Below are positions 1-6,559 of a stretch of DNA of 18,005 nucleotides, piece after piece; the first letter of the stretch is position 1; each line of letters opens with the position of its first letter. The notes below the pieces were generated by a model that saw only the letters and a program-made list of their open reading frames with translations, was not told the DNA's origin and did not search any database. The position numbers were made by a program, and so were the translations under genes. Origin of the DNA: Methanoculleus sp. (lineage in GTDB: Archaea; Halobacteriota; Methanomicrobia; Methanomicrobiales; Methanoculleaceae); assembly GCA_023230425.1 (NCBI GenBank), contig JALNXI010000010.1:1-18005 (forward strand), given 5' to 3'.

Positions 1-193
1 GTCCGGCACCAATCTCGTCAGGGATGAACGACAGCCGGAAGAGGGTGGGCGTTACCAGAGCCCGATAACGGAAATTTTCGGTCGGATCCACCGAGATCGA
101 TTATCAGTTCTCTGCTGAAGCACTACCAGCAATCCCCCTCGGGAGAACAGGGTGCCGAAACCTTAACGCTTCGGCCCGCCGACCTTTTTCCTC
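1..193. other. Intergenic region upstream of hisD
   Basis: No gene can be supported here. A plus-strand frame stays open from base 2 to a TGA at 116-118, but only about 58% of its third codon positions are G or C, well below the recognised genes in this window. I therefore read it as non-coding. It could still be the degenerate 3' end of an upstream gene. No tRNA-like T-arm was found. A clear archaeal TATA box or Shine-Dalgarno site for hisD is not obvious; the bases just before the hisD ATG are pyrimidine-rich. Confidence 0.4.
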
Positions 194-1444
194 ATGTGGC
201 AGGCGCTGGATATCGGGACCTGGATCGCCGGACGGCGGTCGGATCTCGACCGGGTAAAGGGTCCGGTCTCAGAGATCATCGGGAGGGTGCGGGCAGAGGG
301 CGACGATGCCCTGATCGACCTGACGAAGCGGTTCGACGGCATCGACCTCACTGAGATCGCCGTCTCCGACGAGGAGCGGGAGGCGGCCTACGATCTGGTG
401 GACGCACAACTGGTCGAGAGCCTTGTGCAGGCGGAGGCGCGGATCAGCCGGTTCCACGAGCTGCAGCGCGGGCGCGACCTCTGGCTGCAGGAGATGGAAC
501 CCGGGATCACCCTCGGCGTCAAGACGACTCCCTTATCCCGTGTCGGGGCATACGTCCCCGGCGGGCGGGCGGCATACCCCTCGACGGCGCTGATGTGCAC
601 AATCCCTGCGATGGTCGCCGGTGTTGGGGAGATCTGCTGCTGCACCCCGCCGCCGGTCAACCCGATCACGCTTGTGGCGCTCGATATAGCCGGTGTTGAT
701 GAGGTCTACCGGGTCGGTGGCGCCCAGGCGATTGCGGCCATGGCGATCGGGACGGAGACGGTTCCGAGGGTGGAGAAGATCGTCGGTCCGGGCAACGTCT
801 ACGTCACCGCCGCGAAGATGCTTCTCCGGGATGAGGCCGAGATCGACTTCCCGGCTGGCCCGAGCGAGATCGCGATCCTCGCAGATAGCACGGCGAACCC
901 GGTATTCGTCGCGGCAGATATCCTTGCCCAGGCGGAGCACGATCCAAACGCCGCCTGCGTCCTCGTAACCACGGACGCAGCCCTCGCCGATGCGGTCACC
1001 GAGCAGGTGAAGCGGATGGCGGCGGCTGCGGAGCGGCGGGATATCATACAGAAAGCGCTCGACCACTCCGGCTACATCGTGGCCGGTGACATCGATGAGG
1101 CGATAGAGACGGTCAACGGCATCGCCCCCGAGCACCTCTCGGTGCAGGTGGCCGACCCGCTCGCCGTCCTCAACCGAATCAGGAGCGCCGGGTCGATATT
1201 CGTCGGCCCCTACTCGGCGGTGGCCTGTGGCGACTACGCGTCGGGGACAAACCACGTCCTCCCGACGGCAGGCTACTCCAGTCTCTACTCGGGGCTTGAC
1301 GTGAACCACTTCTGCCGGCGCTCAACGGTCCAGATGATCGCGCGGGAGGGCCTTGAGGCGATCGGCGATGTGGTGGAGACGATCGCCGACGCGGAGGGGC
1401 TCCACGCCCACGCGGAGTCGGTGAGGGTAAGGAGAAGGGGATAA
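194..1444 (+). CDS. hisD: Histidinol dehydrogenase
   Basis: This enzyme performs the last two steps of histidine synthesis, oxidising L-histidinol to L-histidinal and then to L-histidine with two NAD+ in the cytoplasm. The 416-residue length is typical. The family signature is visible as IDFPAGPSE at residues 217-225. By alignment in mind with the E. coli enzyme, the zinc ligands are Gln246, His249 (in AQAEHD), Asp347 (in GDYASGTNH) and His406, and the acid-base pair is Glu313-His314 (in APEHLS). The N-terminal nucleotide-binding region includes VGAYVPGGRAAYPS at 117-130. The ATG at 194 is the only sensible start, although no strong Shine-Dalgarno site precedes it, so initiation may be leaderless or SD-independent. 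No other his gene lies in the window, so hisD is apparently outside a his operon here. It converges on the HEAT gene to its right. Confidence 0.97.
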   Translation: MWQALDIGTWIAGRRSDLDRVKGPVSEIIGRVRAEGDDALIDLTKRFDGIDLTEIAVSDEEREAAYDLVDAQLVESLVQAEARISRFHELQRGRDLWLQEMEPGITLGVKTTPLSRVGAYVPGGRAAYPSTALMCTIPAMVAGVGEICCCTPPPVNPITLVALDIAGVDEVYRVGGAQAIAAMAIGTETVPRVEKIVGPGNVYVTAAKMLLRDEAEIDFPAGPSEIAILADSTANPVFVAADILAQAEHDPNAACVLVTTDAALADAVTEQVKRMAAAAERRDIIQKALDHSGYIVAGDIDEAIETVNGIAPEHLSVQVADPLAVLNRIRSAGSIFVGPYSAVACGDYASGTNHVLPTAGYSSLYSGLDVNHFCRRSTVQMIAREGLEAIGDVVETIADAEGLHAHAESVRVRRRG

Positions 1445-1464
1445 GGGAAACCAGAGGTCTTCGA

Positions 1465-1488
1465 GACCGGAGCGGGACCGCTCCGGTC
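1465..1488. terminator. Palindromic hairpin between convergent hisD and HEAT gene
   Basis: The 24-bp segment is a perfect inverted repeat: GACCGGAGCGG, GA, CCGCTCCGGTC. It sits in the 67-bp gap between two converging genes. A second, overlapping hairpin is possible just upstream (GGTCT at 1456-1460 with AGACC at 1464-1468). No U-tract follows on the plus strand. Read on the minus strand it is preceded by TTTTGTCC. A bidirectional terminator or transcript-end stabiliser is the likely role, inferred from position. Confidence 0.5.
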
Positions 1489-1511
1489 GTTCCGGACAAA
1501 AGTAAGATGGA

Positions 1512-2447
1512 TTATCGTGAGGTCGGCGGTGAGGGCTCCGGCGCGGCCTCCCCGTGGACCATTCGTATCTTCTCGATCGCGTCCTCCGCGACGCTTCTCT
1601 CCTCCGTATCCCCGCTCCGGGCGAGTTCCTGCAACGCATCGATCGCCCGCGAGTTGCCGATGTACTTGAGCGCCCCCGCCGCATAGAGCCGGACGTTCCG
1701 GTCGGCGTCCTTCGTCGCCGCGATCAGCGGCTCGACCGCGGCATCGCCTATCCGGAAGAGGGCGCCTCCCGCCGCACCCCGGACGTCGGGGTTCCTGTCG
1801 CGGAGCGCCGCGACGAGGGGCTCCACCGCAGCCGGATCGCCGGTATCGCCGAGGACGCCGGCCGCGACGATCTGGACCTCCGGGTCGGGGTCGGCAAGCA
1901 TCGTTGCAAGCGGTTCTACCGCCCTGCGCCCGAACTTCGCGAGCGCTCCCGATGCCTGGCACCGGAGATCGTCGTTCCTGTCATGAAGCGCCCGGACGAG
2001 GGGCTCCACCGCCGCGGGATCGGCGATCTCGCCGAGGATGGCGGCCGCATAAACCCGCCGGAGGTCTCTTCGGGTCTCGACCTCCCATCTCCGGCCGCCG
2101 GATCCGGTTACCTTCATCGTGCCTTCTGCAACCTCCGGCTCTTCGTAGTTCTCCGATGCCTCCGGGTGCTCGATGAGTTCGACCAGCGGCCCGACCGCCG
2201 GGCTCCCAAGCATGGCAAGCGAGTCTGCCGCCGCTTCCCGCACCGCCGTCAGCGGATCACCAAGCGCCCGGATGAGCGGCCCCGTTGCCCTCGCATCACC
2301 GGAGTCCCCCAGTGCCAGGGCGGCTCGCTGGCGGGTCAGGCCGTCATCGCTCCCCAGCGCCTCGACCAGGCCGTCAATGTCCTCCTCCGCCCTCAGGATA
2401 CCGATGTTGAATCGCCTCTCTTCCATGGGAATACTCTCCCTCTGCAA
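1512..2447 (-). CDS. HEAT-repeat protein (PBS-lyase-like)
   Basis: A 311-residue cytoplasmic alpha-helical repeat protein without signal peptide or membrane segment. About eight HEAT repeats of roughly 31 residues are visible, e.g. AVEPLVRALHDRNDDLR, AVEPLATMLADPDPEV and AVEPLVAALRDRNPDVR. A non-repeat loop at about residues 96-128 separates the first three repeats from the last five. Such proteins are scaffolds or protein-binding modules; the partner is unknown. The TTG start at 2447 is chosen over the ATG at 2426 for two reasons. GGAGG (2456-2460) lies exactly 8 nt before the TTG. The resulting first 31 residues (MQRESIPMEERRFNIG...) also align without a gap to the paralogue at 2607-3554. 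The C-terminal tail is Pro-rich (PEPSPPTSR). It is probably transcribed from its own promoter at about 2486-2495. Confidence 0.88.
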   Translation of the reverse strand: MQRESIPMEERRFNIGILRAEEDIDGLVEALGSDDGLTRQRAALALGDSGDARATGPLIRALGDPLTAVREAAADSLAMLGSPAVGPLVELIEHPEASENYEEPEVAEGTMKVTGSGGRRWEVETRRDLRRVYAAAILGEIADPAAVEPLVRALHDRNDDLRCQASGALAKFGRRAVEPLATMLADPDPEVQIVAAGVLGDTGDPAAVEPLVAALRDRNPDVRGAAGGALFRIGDAAVEPLIAATKDADRNVRLYAAGALKYIGNSRAIDALQELARSGDTEERSVAEDAIEKIRMVHGEAAPEPSPPTSR

Positions 2448-2485
2448 CCTCTTCGCCTCCGAATTTCGCGTATAGCGATCGTTTT

Positions 2486-2495
2486 GATATAATAA
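2486..2495 (-). promoter_or_regulatory. TATA box of the first HEAT gene
   Basis: On the minus strand the bases read TTATTATATC, an AT-rich island in GC-rich DNA and a good archaeal TATA-like element. Transcription starting about 25 bp downstream would begin near 2465, just before the GGAGG at 2456-2460, leaving a short leader of about 20 nt before the TTG start. Confidence 0.5.
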
Positions 2496-2553
2496 CCCTG
2501 TCTATGCACCGGCCCAACTCTGCCCCGGCACCATGATGCCGCCATCTATGGGC

Positions 2554-2569
2554 ACGCGGCATGCCGCGT
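2554..2569. repeat. 16-bp perfect palindrome between the HEAT genes
   Basis: ACGCGGCATGCCGCGT is its own reverse complement. It lies between the terminator of the second HEAT gene and the promoter of the first. It may be an operator for a dimeric regulator or simply a second hairpin; nothing in the sequence decides this. Confidence 0.4.
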
Positions 2570-2582
2570 CCACGACACCGGG

Positions 2583-2616
2583 AAAAAAGATAGCCTGCCC
2601 CGGGCATCAGCGGGGC
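2583..2616 (-). terminator. Terminator of the second HEAT gene
   Basis: On the minus strand a 6-bp stem GCCCCG/CGGGGC (2616-2611 with 2602-2597) has an 8-nt loop containing the gene's stop codon (2607-2609). Eight bases later comes TTTTTT (2588-2583). A hairpin followed by a U-tract fits intrinsic termination; in archaea the U-tract is the more important part. Confidence 0.6.
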
Positions 2617-3554
2617 GCCGGCGGGACGGACGTGGCCGCACCCTGCCTCTTCCGGAACCGTGCCAGCCCATCCTCGGCCGCCCTCCGGACGGCGGGGTCG
2701 CTGTCGGAGAGCGACCGGGTGAGGACCCCCTCTGCCCGCGGGTCGGCGATCTCGCCGAGGATGACGGCGGCATAGGCCCGGCGCAGCCCCGGCTTCATGC
2801 CGGGGGGGACACCCTCCGTCACGACACCGGCCCTCCTCCCTTCCGGGAAGAGCGCCTCGTGCTCCCTCACGCCCTCGGGACCGGCAAGGAGATCGTGCTG
2901 TGCAAGCTCCCGGTGCTGGAGGGTCTTCTTTCCGGGAGGTATGCCCTCCGGGCCGGCGAGGAGGTCATGCTGGGTGATCCCCTCCTCCTCATGTTCGAGG
3001 GCTCTTCTACCGCCTGCTCTCTTAAGGTCCTCCGGGCCGCCGAGCGCATCGTGCTGGGTGAGCCCTTCCTCCTCATGCTCGAGCGCTTTCCGGCCTCCGG
3101 CCTTTTTGAGGGCCTCCGGACCACCGAGCGCGTCGTGCTGCGTAATACCCCCCCGGTGCTGGAGCGTCCTCTTTGCGGGCGGTATCCCCTCGGGGCCCGC
3201 GAGGAGGTCGAACTGGGTAAGCCCCTCCCCGGACTCTTCCCGCGGCACGCCGTATATCATTGCAATATCGGGGCGCTCGAGGAGATCGACCAGCGGCTCG
3301 ACCGCCGGCGTCCCGACCATGGCGAGCGCGTTCGCCGCCCCCTCCCGGACTGATTGGACCGGATCGGCGAGCGCACGGATGAGGGGGTCCACCGCCCTCC
3401 ATTCACCGAGCGCGCCAAGAGCGAGGGCGGCGCTCCGGCGAACTTCGGGATCGCTGCTCTGCAGCGCTTCCGTCAGACTGCCAATATCCCGCTTCGACGC
3501 CATAGGACCAACATCATGCCGCTCCTCCTCTGCTGTAACATCCCTTCTCTGCAC
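2607..3554 (-). CDS. HEAT-repeat protein with five-unit TQHD/GPE repeat insert
   Basis: A 315-residue paralogue of the neighbouring HEAT protein. Residues 22-92 form HEAT repeats (e.g. SLTEALQSSDPEVRRSAALA and AVDPLIRALADPVQSVR). Residues about 256-303 form the closing repeats and share RRAYAAVILGEIADP with the paralogue's RRVYAAAILGEIADP. Between them, residues 111-239 hold five tandem units with core G-(L/I)-T-Q-H-D-x-L-x-G-P-E, replacing a 33-residue loop of the paralogue. I do not recognise this insert as a known domain. Start choice: GTG at 3554 lies 8 nt after GAGG (3563-3566, within GAGGTGAT), and its first 31 residues align gap-free with the paralogue; an in-frame GTG at 3563 lies inside this SD and an ATG at 3503 has no SD. 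Function unknown; a binding scaffold is likely. It is divergent from copA. Confidence 0.85.
   Translation of the reverse strand: MQRRDVTAEEERHDVGPMASKRDIGSLTEALQSSDPEVRRSAALALGALGEWRAVDPLIRALADPVQSVREGAANALAMVGTPAVEPLVDLLERPDIAMIYGVPREESGEGLTQFDLLAGPEGIPPAKRTLQHRGGITQHDALGGPEALKKAGGRKALEHEEEGLTQHDALGGPEDLKRAGGRRALEHEEEGITQHDLLAGPEGIPPGKKTLQHRELAQHDLLAGPEGVREHEALFPEGRRAGVVTEGVPPGMKPGLRRAYAAVILGEIADPRAEGVLTRSLSDSDPAVRRAAEDGLARFRKRQGAATSVPPAPR
2838..3224 (-). repeat. Five-unit coding tandem repeat, order A-B-B-A-A'
   Basis: Translated units cover residues 111-135, 136-163, 164-191, 192-216 and 217-239 of the second HEAT protein. Type A (units 1 and 4) reads TQxDLLAGPEGIPP, then K and TLQHR. Type B (units 2 and 3) reads TQHDALGGPE, then an AGGR segment and ALEHEEE. 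Unit 5 starts like type A (AQHDLLAGPEG) and then decays. Units 2 and 3 differ at only a few residues, suggesting recent duplication. Confidence 0.85.
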
Positions 3555-3594
3555 CACAATCACCTCTGGATTGGGCGTTTATAACCGGCCAGGA

Positions 3595-3619
3595 GTATAA
3601 TAATCTTACGTATAATAAT
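3595..3619. promoter_or_regulatory. Direct repeats GTATAATAAT in the divergent HEAT/copA promoter region
   Basis: GTATAATAAT occurs at 3595-3604 and again at 3610-3619, a 15-bp period. On the minus strand the first copy reads ATTATTATAC and is well placed as the TATA box of the second HEAT gene (start of transcription near 3574, before its SD). On the plus strand either copy could serve copA with a leader of about 80-100 nt. A paired regulator site is also possible. Another TATA-like element, TATTTAA at 3695-3701, lies 24 bp before the copA ATG. Confidence 0.45.
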
Positions 3620-3724
3620 TGCCACATAGTATGACGGGGATCCGGGCCGCTCCCGGGGTGGTTACGCCGGGAAACGCGGGCCAGGAGTTACAGGTATTTA
3701 ACCCCGCGTGGCAAGGAGAGTATC

Positions 3725-6193
3725 ATGCCGGAGGAGAAGAGGAAGGCGGAACTGAAGATCTCCGGGATGCACTGCGCATCCTGCGCCCTCAATATAGAAC
3801 ACGCTCTCCGGGGCCGGGACGACGTCTACGATGCCCGGGTCAACCTCGCGGTCGAGACCGCCATCGTCGAGTACGACCCGACGAAGGCCAGCCTCGCAGA
3901 CCTCGAGCGGACGGTCGTCGACGCCGGCTACGAGGTCGTGCACAACGAGGTCACCGTCCGTATAGGCGGGATGGTCTGCGCAAGTTGCGCTCAGGTGATC
4001 GAGGCCTCGCTCACCGCTCTTGATGGGGTCTACGATGCCCGGGTCAACCTTGCCAGCGAGACCGCGCATATCGTCTACAACCCCGTGCTCGTCACCGTAT
4101 CCGACATCCGGGCCGCCGTCGAGGATGCTGGCTACCAATACCTGGGACTTCTGGAGGAGGTCTCCGAAGATGTTGAGGCCCGGATGCGGGAGGAGGATCT
4201 CCGGGACAAGGCCCGGCGGTTCACCATCGGGTTCGCGGTGAGTATACCGCTCTTCCTCATCATGCTCTTCCGGGTGCCGGAGATGGTCGCCCTCCCGGTC
4301 TCGGCGAACCTCATCATGCTCATCATCACCGCCCCGGTCTTTCTCTATGTCAGCGCCCCCATCTTCAGGGCGGCCGCCGCCGCGCTCCGGAACCGGGCGC
4401 TGACCATGGACGTCATGTACGCGATGGGCATCGGCGTCGCATACGGTGCAAGCGTCCTCGGGACGTTTGAGGTCGTCCTCACACCGGAGTTCAACTTCTA
4501 CGACACAGCGGTGATGCTCGCGGCGTTCCTGACACTCGGGAGGTACCTTGAGGCCCGGGCCAAAGGAAGGACGTCGGAGGCGATCAAGAACCTGATCGGT
4601 CTCCGGCCCCGGACCGCGACGGTGATCCGGGACGGGCGGGAGATCGAGGTCGCTATCGATGACGTGGTCGTCGGCGACGTCCTCCTGGTCAGGCCGGGGG
4701 AGAAGGTGCCGGTGGACGGGGTGGTCGTGGGCGGCGAGAGTTCAGTCGATGAATCGATGATCACCGGCGAGCCCATCCCGGCCGACAAACAGGAGGGCGA
4801 CGAGGTTGTCGGCGGCACCCTGAACGTGAACGGCGTGCTCTCGGTCCGGGCCGAGAAGATCGGGAAGGATATGGTGCTTGCGCAGATCATCAGGCTTGTC
4901 CGGGACGCCCAGGGTTCAAAGCCGCCGGTGGAGCGGATCGCTGACGTCGCGGTCTCCTACTTCATACCGGTCGTCCTCGCGATAGCAACCGCCGCCTTCC
5001 TCGTCTGGTACGTGGTCCTCGGCGCCCCTCTCCTCTTCTCGCTCACGGTGCTGATCTCTATTCTCGTCGTCGCCTGCCCCTGTGCGCTCGGGCTCGCTAC
5101 CCCGACCGCCGTGACTGTCGGGATTGGCCGGGGCGCCGAACTTGGAGTGCTGATCCGGAACGGTGAAGCGCTTGAGATATCCCAAAGCCTGACTGCGGTC
5201 GTCTTCGACAAGACCGGAACGCTCACCCGGGGGAAGCCGGACGTCACCGATATAGTCGCGGCCGGGATGCCGGAGGATCGGCTTCTTTCCGTTGCGGCGG
5301 CGGTCGAGCGGAACTCACAGCACCCGCTCGCGGAGGCGGTCGTGCGGCGGGCACAGAGCGCCGGCATATCAGTCCCGGAGTCGGAGCGGTTCACAACCTT
5401 CGGCGGCAGGGGGGTCAGCGCCATGGTGGAGGGCGAAGAGGTGCTGATCGGAAACCAGCCGTTTCTTGAGGAGCACCGAATCGTCATCCCGCCGGAGGCA
5501 GAGAGGCAGATAGCCGCTCTCCAGGACGAGGGGAAGACCGCCGTTCTGGTCGCCGCCGGGGCCGGGTTCGCGGGCATCCTTGCCATCGCCGATACCCTCA
5601 AGCCGACGACGAAGACCGCCGTCGCGGACCTGAAAAGGATGGGCCTATCGGTGACGATGATCACGGGCGACAACGAGCGGACGGCAAACGCCATCGCGCG
5701 GGAGGTCGGCATCGATGATGTCCATGCCGGGGTGCTGCCGCAGGATAAGGCCCGGGAGGTCCGGGCCCTCCAGGAACGGGGCGAAGTCGTGGCGTTCGTG
5801 GGCGACGGGATCAACGACGCCCCGGCGCTCGCGCAGGCGGACGTTGGTATCGCCATCGGGAGCGGGACCGATGTGGCGATCGAGAGCGGAGGTATCGTCC
5901 TTATCCGCGACGACCTGATCGACGCCGTCGCGGCCATCGAGCTCTCCCGGAAGGTGATGTCCCGGATCAAACAGAACCTCTTCTGGGCGTTCGCCTACAA
6001 CGCAGCCCTCATCCCCCTCGCCGCAGGTGTGCTCTACCCCTTCTACGGCATAACGTTCCGGCCGGAGCTTGCGGCGCTCGCGATGGCACTCTCGTCGGTG
6101 ACGGTCGTCTCGCTCTCCCTGCTGCTCAAGACTTATATACCCCCGGCGAAGAGGGGAACCCTGTCGGAGGTTGATGCACGTGGCAGCAGTTGA
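3725..6193 (+). CDS. copA: Cu(I)-exporting P1B-type ATPase
   Basis: This membrane pump uses ATP to move Cu(I), possibly Ag(I), out of the cytoplasm. The 822 residues show two N-terminal HMA domains with CxxC sites at Cys17/Cys20 and Cys85/Cys88, each in GM-x-CASC. The actuator TGE lies at 347-349 and the transport-site CPC at 451-453 (VACPCALGLATP). The phosphorylated Asp495 sits in DKTGTL, the HP motif at 533-534 and the hinge GDGINDAP at 693-700. Near the C-terminus YN (758-759) and M-x-x-S-S (787-791) complete the P1B-1 copper signature. About eight membrane helices are visible: six before the phosphorylation domain (about 166-455) and two after it (752-802). SD GGAGA (3715-3719) precedes the ATG. 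Its end overlaps the YHS gene by 20 nt, so the two are probably one operon. No copper-responsive regulator lies in the window. Confidence 0.97.
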   Translation: MPEEKRKAELKISGMHCASCALNIEHALRGRDDVYDARVNLAVETAIVEYDPTKASLADLERTVVDAGYEVVHNEVTVRIGGMVCASCAQVIEASLTALDGVYDARVNLASETAHIVYNPVLVTVSDIRAAVEDAGYQYLGLLEEVSEDVEARMREEDLRDKARRFTIGFAVSIPLFLIMLFRVPEMVALPVSANLIMLIITAPVFLYVSAPIFRAAAAALRNRALTMDVMYAMGIGVAYGASVLGTFEVVLTPEFNFYDTAVMLAAFLTLGRYLEARAKGRTSEAIKNLIGLRPRTATVIRDGREIEVAIDDVVVGDVLLVRPGEKVPVDGVVVGGESSVDESMITGEPIPADKQEGDEVVGGTLNVNGVLSVRAEKIGKDMVLAQIIRLVRDAQGSKPPVERIADVAVSYFIPVVLAIATAAFLVWYVVLGAPLLFSLTVLISILVVACPCALGLATPTAVTVGIGRGAELGVLIRNGEALEISQSLTAVVFDKTGTLTRGKPDVTDIVAAGMPEDRLLSVAAAVERNSQHPLAEAVVRRAQSAGISVPESERFTTFGGRGVSAMVEGEEVLIGNQPFLEEHRIVIPPEAERQIAALQDEGKTAVLVAAGAGFAGILAIADTLKPTTKTAVADLKRMGLSVTMITGDNERTANAIAREVGIDDVHAGVLPQDKAREVRALQERGEVVAFVGDGINDAPALAQADVGIAIGSGTDVAIESGGIVLIRDDLIDAVAAIELSRKVMSRIKQNLFWAFAYNAALIPLAAGVLYPFYGITFRPELAALAMALSSVTVVSLSLLLKTYIPPAKRGTLSEVDARGSS

Positions 6194-6332
6194 TCCGGTA
6201 TGCAAGATGGACGTCGACGAGGCGACCGCGAAGTACACCGCTGAGTATAAGGGCAAAACCTACTACTTCTGCGCTCCGGGGTGCAAGAAGCTCTTCGAGC
6301 GGAACCCGGAGGCCTACCTGAAGGGGTCATGA
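6174..6332 (+). CDS. Small YHS-domain metal-binding protein
   Basis: A 52-residue protein consisting of little more than one YHS domain. DPVCKMDV (7-14) is followed by YKGKTYYFCAPGCKKLF (25-41), with likely metal-binding Cys10, Cys33 and Cys37. It overlaps the copA end by 20 nt in another frame, so co-translation with copA is likely. YHS domains are often fused to or encoded beside copper ATPases; a role in delivering or sensing copper is an inference. The ATG at 6174 is only 3 nt after GGAGG (6166-6170). A GTG at 6180, 9 nt after the same site, would give a 50-residue protein starting MAAVDPVC and may be the real start. Confidence 0.88.
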   Translation: MHVAAVDPVCKMDVDEATAKYTAEYKGKTYYFCAPGCKKLFERNPEAYLKGS

Positions 6333-6341
6333 CCCCTTTTT
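6321..6341 (+). terminator. Terminator of the copA-YHS operon
   Basis: An 18-bp perfect palindrome AAGGGGTCATGACCCCTT (6321-6338) runs into a T-tract (6337-6341). The TGA stop codon of the YHS gene (6330-6332) lies in its centre. Confidence 0.75.
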
Positions 6342-6559
6342 GCGACAGGATGCCCATCCGGGGCACACCTGCCCCGGGAGGATACCGGAAAGGGCATATA
6401 CTCTCTTGAGAATACAGTATTCTTGAAACAGGGCAATATCTGCCGGCATTTTTGATATAGCACTATACGGTTTACGCCCCCGGACCCCTGCCGCTCCTCA
6501 ACCCGCTCTGAAGACCGCCCTCGCCCCCGCTCCCGGAGGTTATCTGGTGGGAGATATCA
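6342..6559. other. Structured intergenic region, no gene seen
   Basis: No credible reading frame. It holds a perfect 8-bp hairpin CCGGGGCA-CACC-TGCCCCGG (6358-6377). This is enclosed by a 6-bp outer pairing ATGCCC (6350-6355) with GGGCAT (6392-6397). An inverted repeat AGAATAC-A-GTATTCT follows at 6409-6423. AT-rich TATA-like stretches occur near 6395-6401 and 6450-6465. From about 6475 to 6540 the plus strand is pyrimidine-rich. A small RNA or a promoter with operator is conceivable; neither is shown. Confidence 0.4.

Noticed and set aside
2..118. Open plus-strand frame at the window edge that might be the end of an upstream gene
   Set aside because: Third-position GC is only about 58%, unlike all recognised genes here, and no motif is visible; treated as intergenic.
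1554..2492. 312-codon plus-strand frame opposite the first HEAT gene
   Set aside because: Arg/Pro-rich translation typical of the antisense of a GC-rich gene; the minus-strand frame has clear HEAT repeats.
2797..3600. 267-codon plus-strand frame with apparent Ser/Pro repeats
   Set aside because: The repeats mirror the TQHD/GPE units on the minus strand, which sit in a proper HEAT protein with an SD and promoter; this is their shadow.
4957..5970. 337-codon minus-strand frame inside copA
   Set aside because: Fully antisense to the conserved ATPase core, with no family resemblance.
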